This document shows, piece after piece, positions 16,868 through 17,216 of a stretch of 17,216 nucleotides of DNA (position 1 is its first letter; every line of letters begins with the position of its first letter). Below the pieces are notes generated by a model. It was not told the origin of the DNA and did no database searches. It was given only the letters and a program-made list of their open reading frames with translations. The stretch is from Bryobacteraceae bacterium. GTDB taxonomy: Bacteria > Acidobacteriota > Terriglobia > Bryobacterales > Bryobacteraceae. Made by a program: the position numbers and the translations under genes. The DNA lies in contig JACMLA010000567.1 in the NCBI GenBank assembly GCA_014379815.1, positions 1 through 17,216 on the forward strand, read 5' to 3'.

Positions 16868-17216
16868 ATGTTTGACAACCTTTCGGATAAGCTGCAGCGC
16901 GTCTTCAAGAACTTACGCGGCGAAGGAAAACTCACCGCGGACAACATGGAAACCGCGCTGCGGGAGATCCGTGTCGCTCTGCTGGAAGCCGACGTTCATT
17001 TCAAGGTCGTCAAGCAACTTGTTGAGAACGTAAGACAGAAAGCTCTTGGGCAGGAAGTACTTACGTCCCTTGCGCCGGGCCAGCAAGTAGTCAAAATCGT
17101 CCACGATGAGCTGGTCCGGATCCTCGGGACACATCAGGCCAAACTCCGCTTCGCCAACGATCCTCCAACCACGATGATGATTGTTGGTCTGCAGGGATCG
17201 GGCAAGACGACCAGCA
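16868..17216 (+). CDS. ffh: Signal recognition particle GTPase Ffh, N-terminal part (partial)
   Basis: Ffh binds the signal peptide of nascent membrane and exported proteins and, with SRP RNA and FtsY, carries them to the translocon. Only the first 116 codons are here; the frame is open at the window edge. The start MFDNLSDKLQRVFKNLRGEG and the following LREIRVALLEADVHFKVVKQ form the helical N domain typical of Ffh, and the fragment ends in the P-loop GLQGSGKTTS (from about residue 107) at the beginning of the G domain. FtsY is unlikely because its long acidic A domain is missing. No clear Shine-Dalgarno sequence precedes the ATG. Confidence 0.95.
   Translation, partial: MFDNLSDKLQRVFKNLRGEGKLTADNMETALREIRVALLEADVHFKVVKQLVENVRQKALGQEVLTSLAPGQQVVKIVHDELVRILGTHQAKLRFANDPPTTMMIVGLQGSGKTTS

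Noticed and set aside
1..17216. tRNA, rRNA, CRISPR or insertion-sequence features
   Set aside because: I looked for cloverleaf ends, regularly spaced repeats and transposase motifs and saw none.

Overview
This window looks like chromosomal DNA from a moderately GC-rich, Gram-negative-like bacterium. My best guess is an Acidobacteriota member of the Bryobacterales/Solibacter type. That is inferred from gene content: a very large propeller-type hybrid sensor kinase, a UPF0182 giant membrane protein, a PyrR with a pyrB-pyrC pair, the MEP isoprenoid pathway and many small exported hypotheticals. No rRNA gene fixes the taxonomy. I see no insertion sequence, phage, tRNA or CRISPR array, so most of the window is ordinary core genome with a few unusual neighbourhoods.

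Layout. Positions 1-243 hold the C-terminal end of a PepSY-type membrane protein (+). A nested inverted-repeat element (about 252-373) separates it from a convergent 1278-residue hybrid histidine kinase (-, 361-4197). From 4359 to 14784 nine genes run on the + strand with gaps of 54 bases or less: an exported hypothetical protein, ispD, ispF, a cytochrome P450, pyrR, a CHASE3 histidine kinase, pyrB, pyrC and a UPF0182 membrane protein. ispD/ispF and pyrB/pyrC overlap by four bases, and pyrC is one base from the UPF0182 gene. A hairpin at 14791-14812 separates this run from a convergent membrane-anchored short-chain dehydrogenase (-, 14807-15835). Divergent from that gene are a DJ-1/PfpI-family protein and an 82-residue protein of unknown function (+). 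The window ends inside ffh, the signal recognition particle GTPase, which has a good promoter of its own (perfect TATAAT).

How the genes may work together. IspD and IspF are the cytidylyltransferase and the cyclodiphosphate synthase of the MEP pathway. PyrB and PyrC are the second and third steps of pyrimidine synthesis, and PyrR is a pyrimidine regulator/uracil phosphoribosyltransferase. CTP is a substrate of IspD, so the two pathways touch metabolically, although the linkage may be no more than shared transcription. The unusual parts are the sensor kinase lying between pyrR and pyrB, the P450 between ispF and pyrR, and the uncharacterised UPF0182 protein apparently coupled to pyrC. Neither sensor kinase has a separate response regulator gene beside it in the window.
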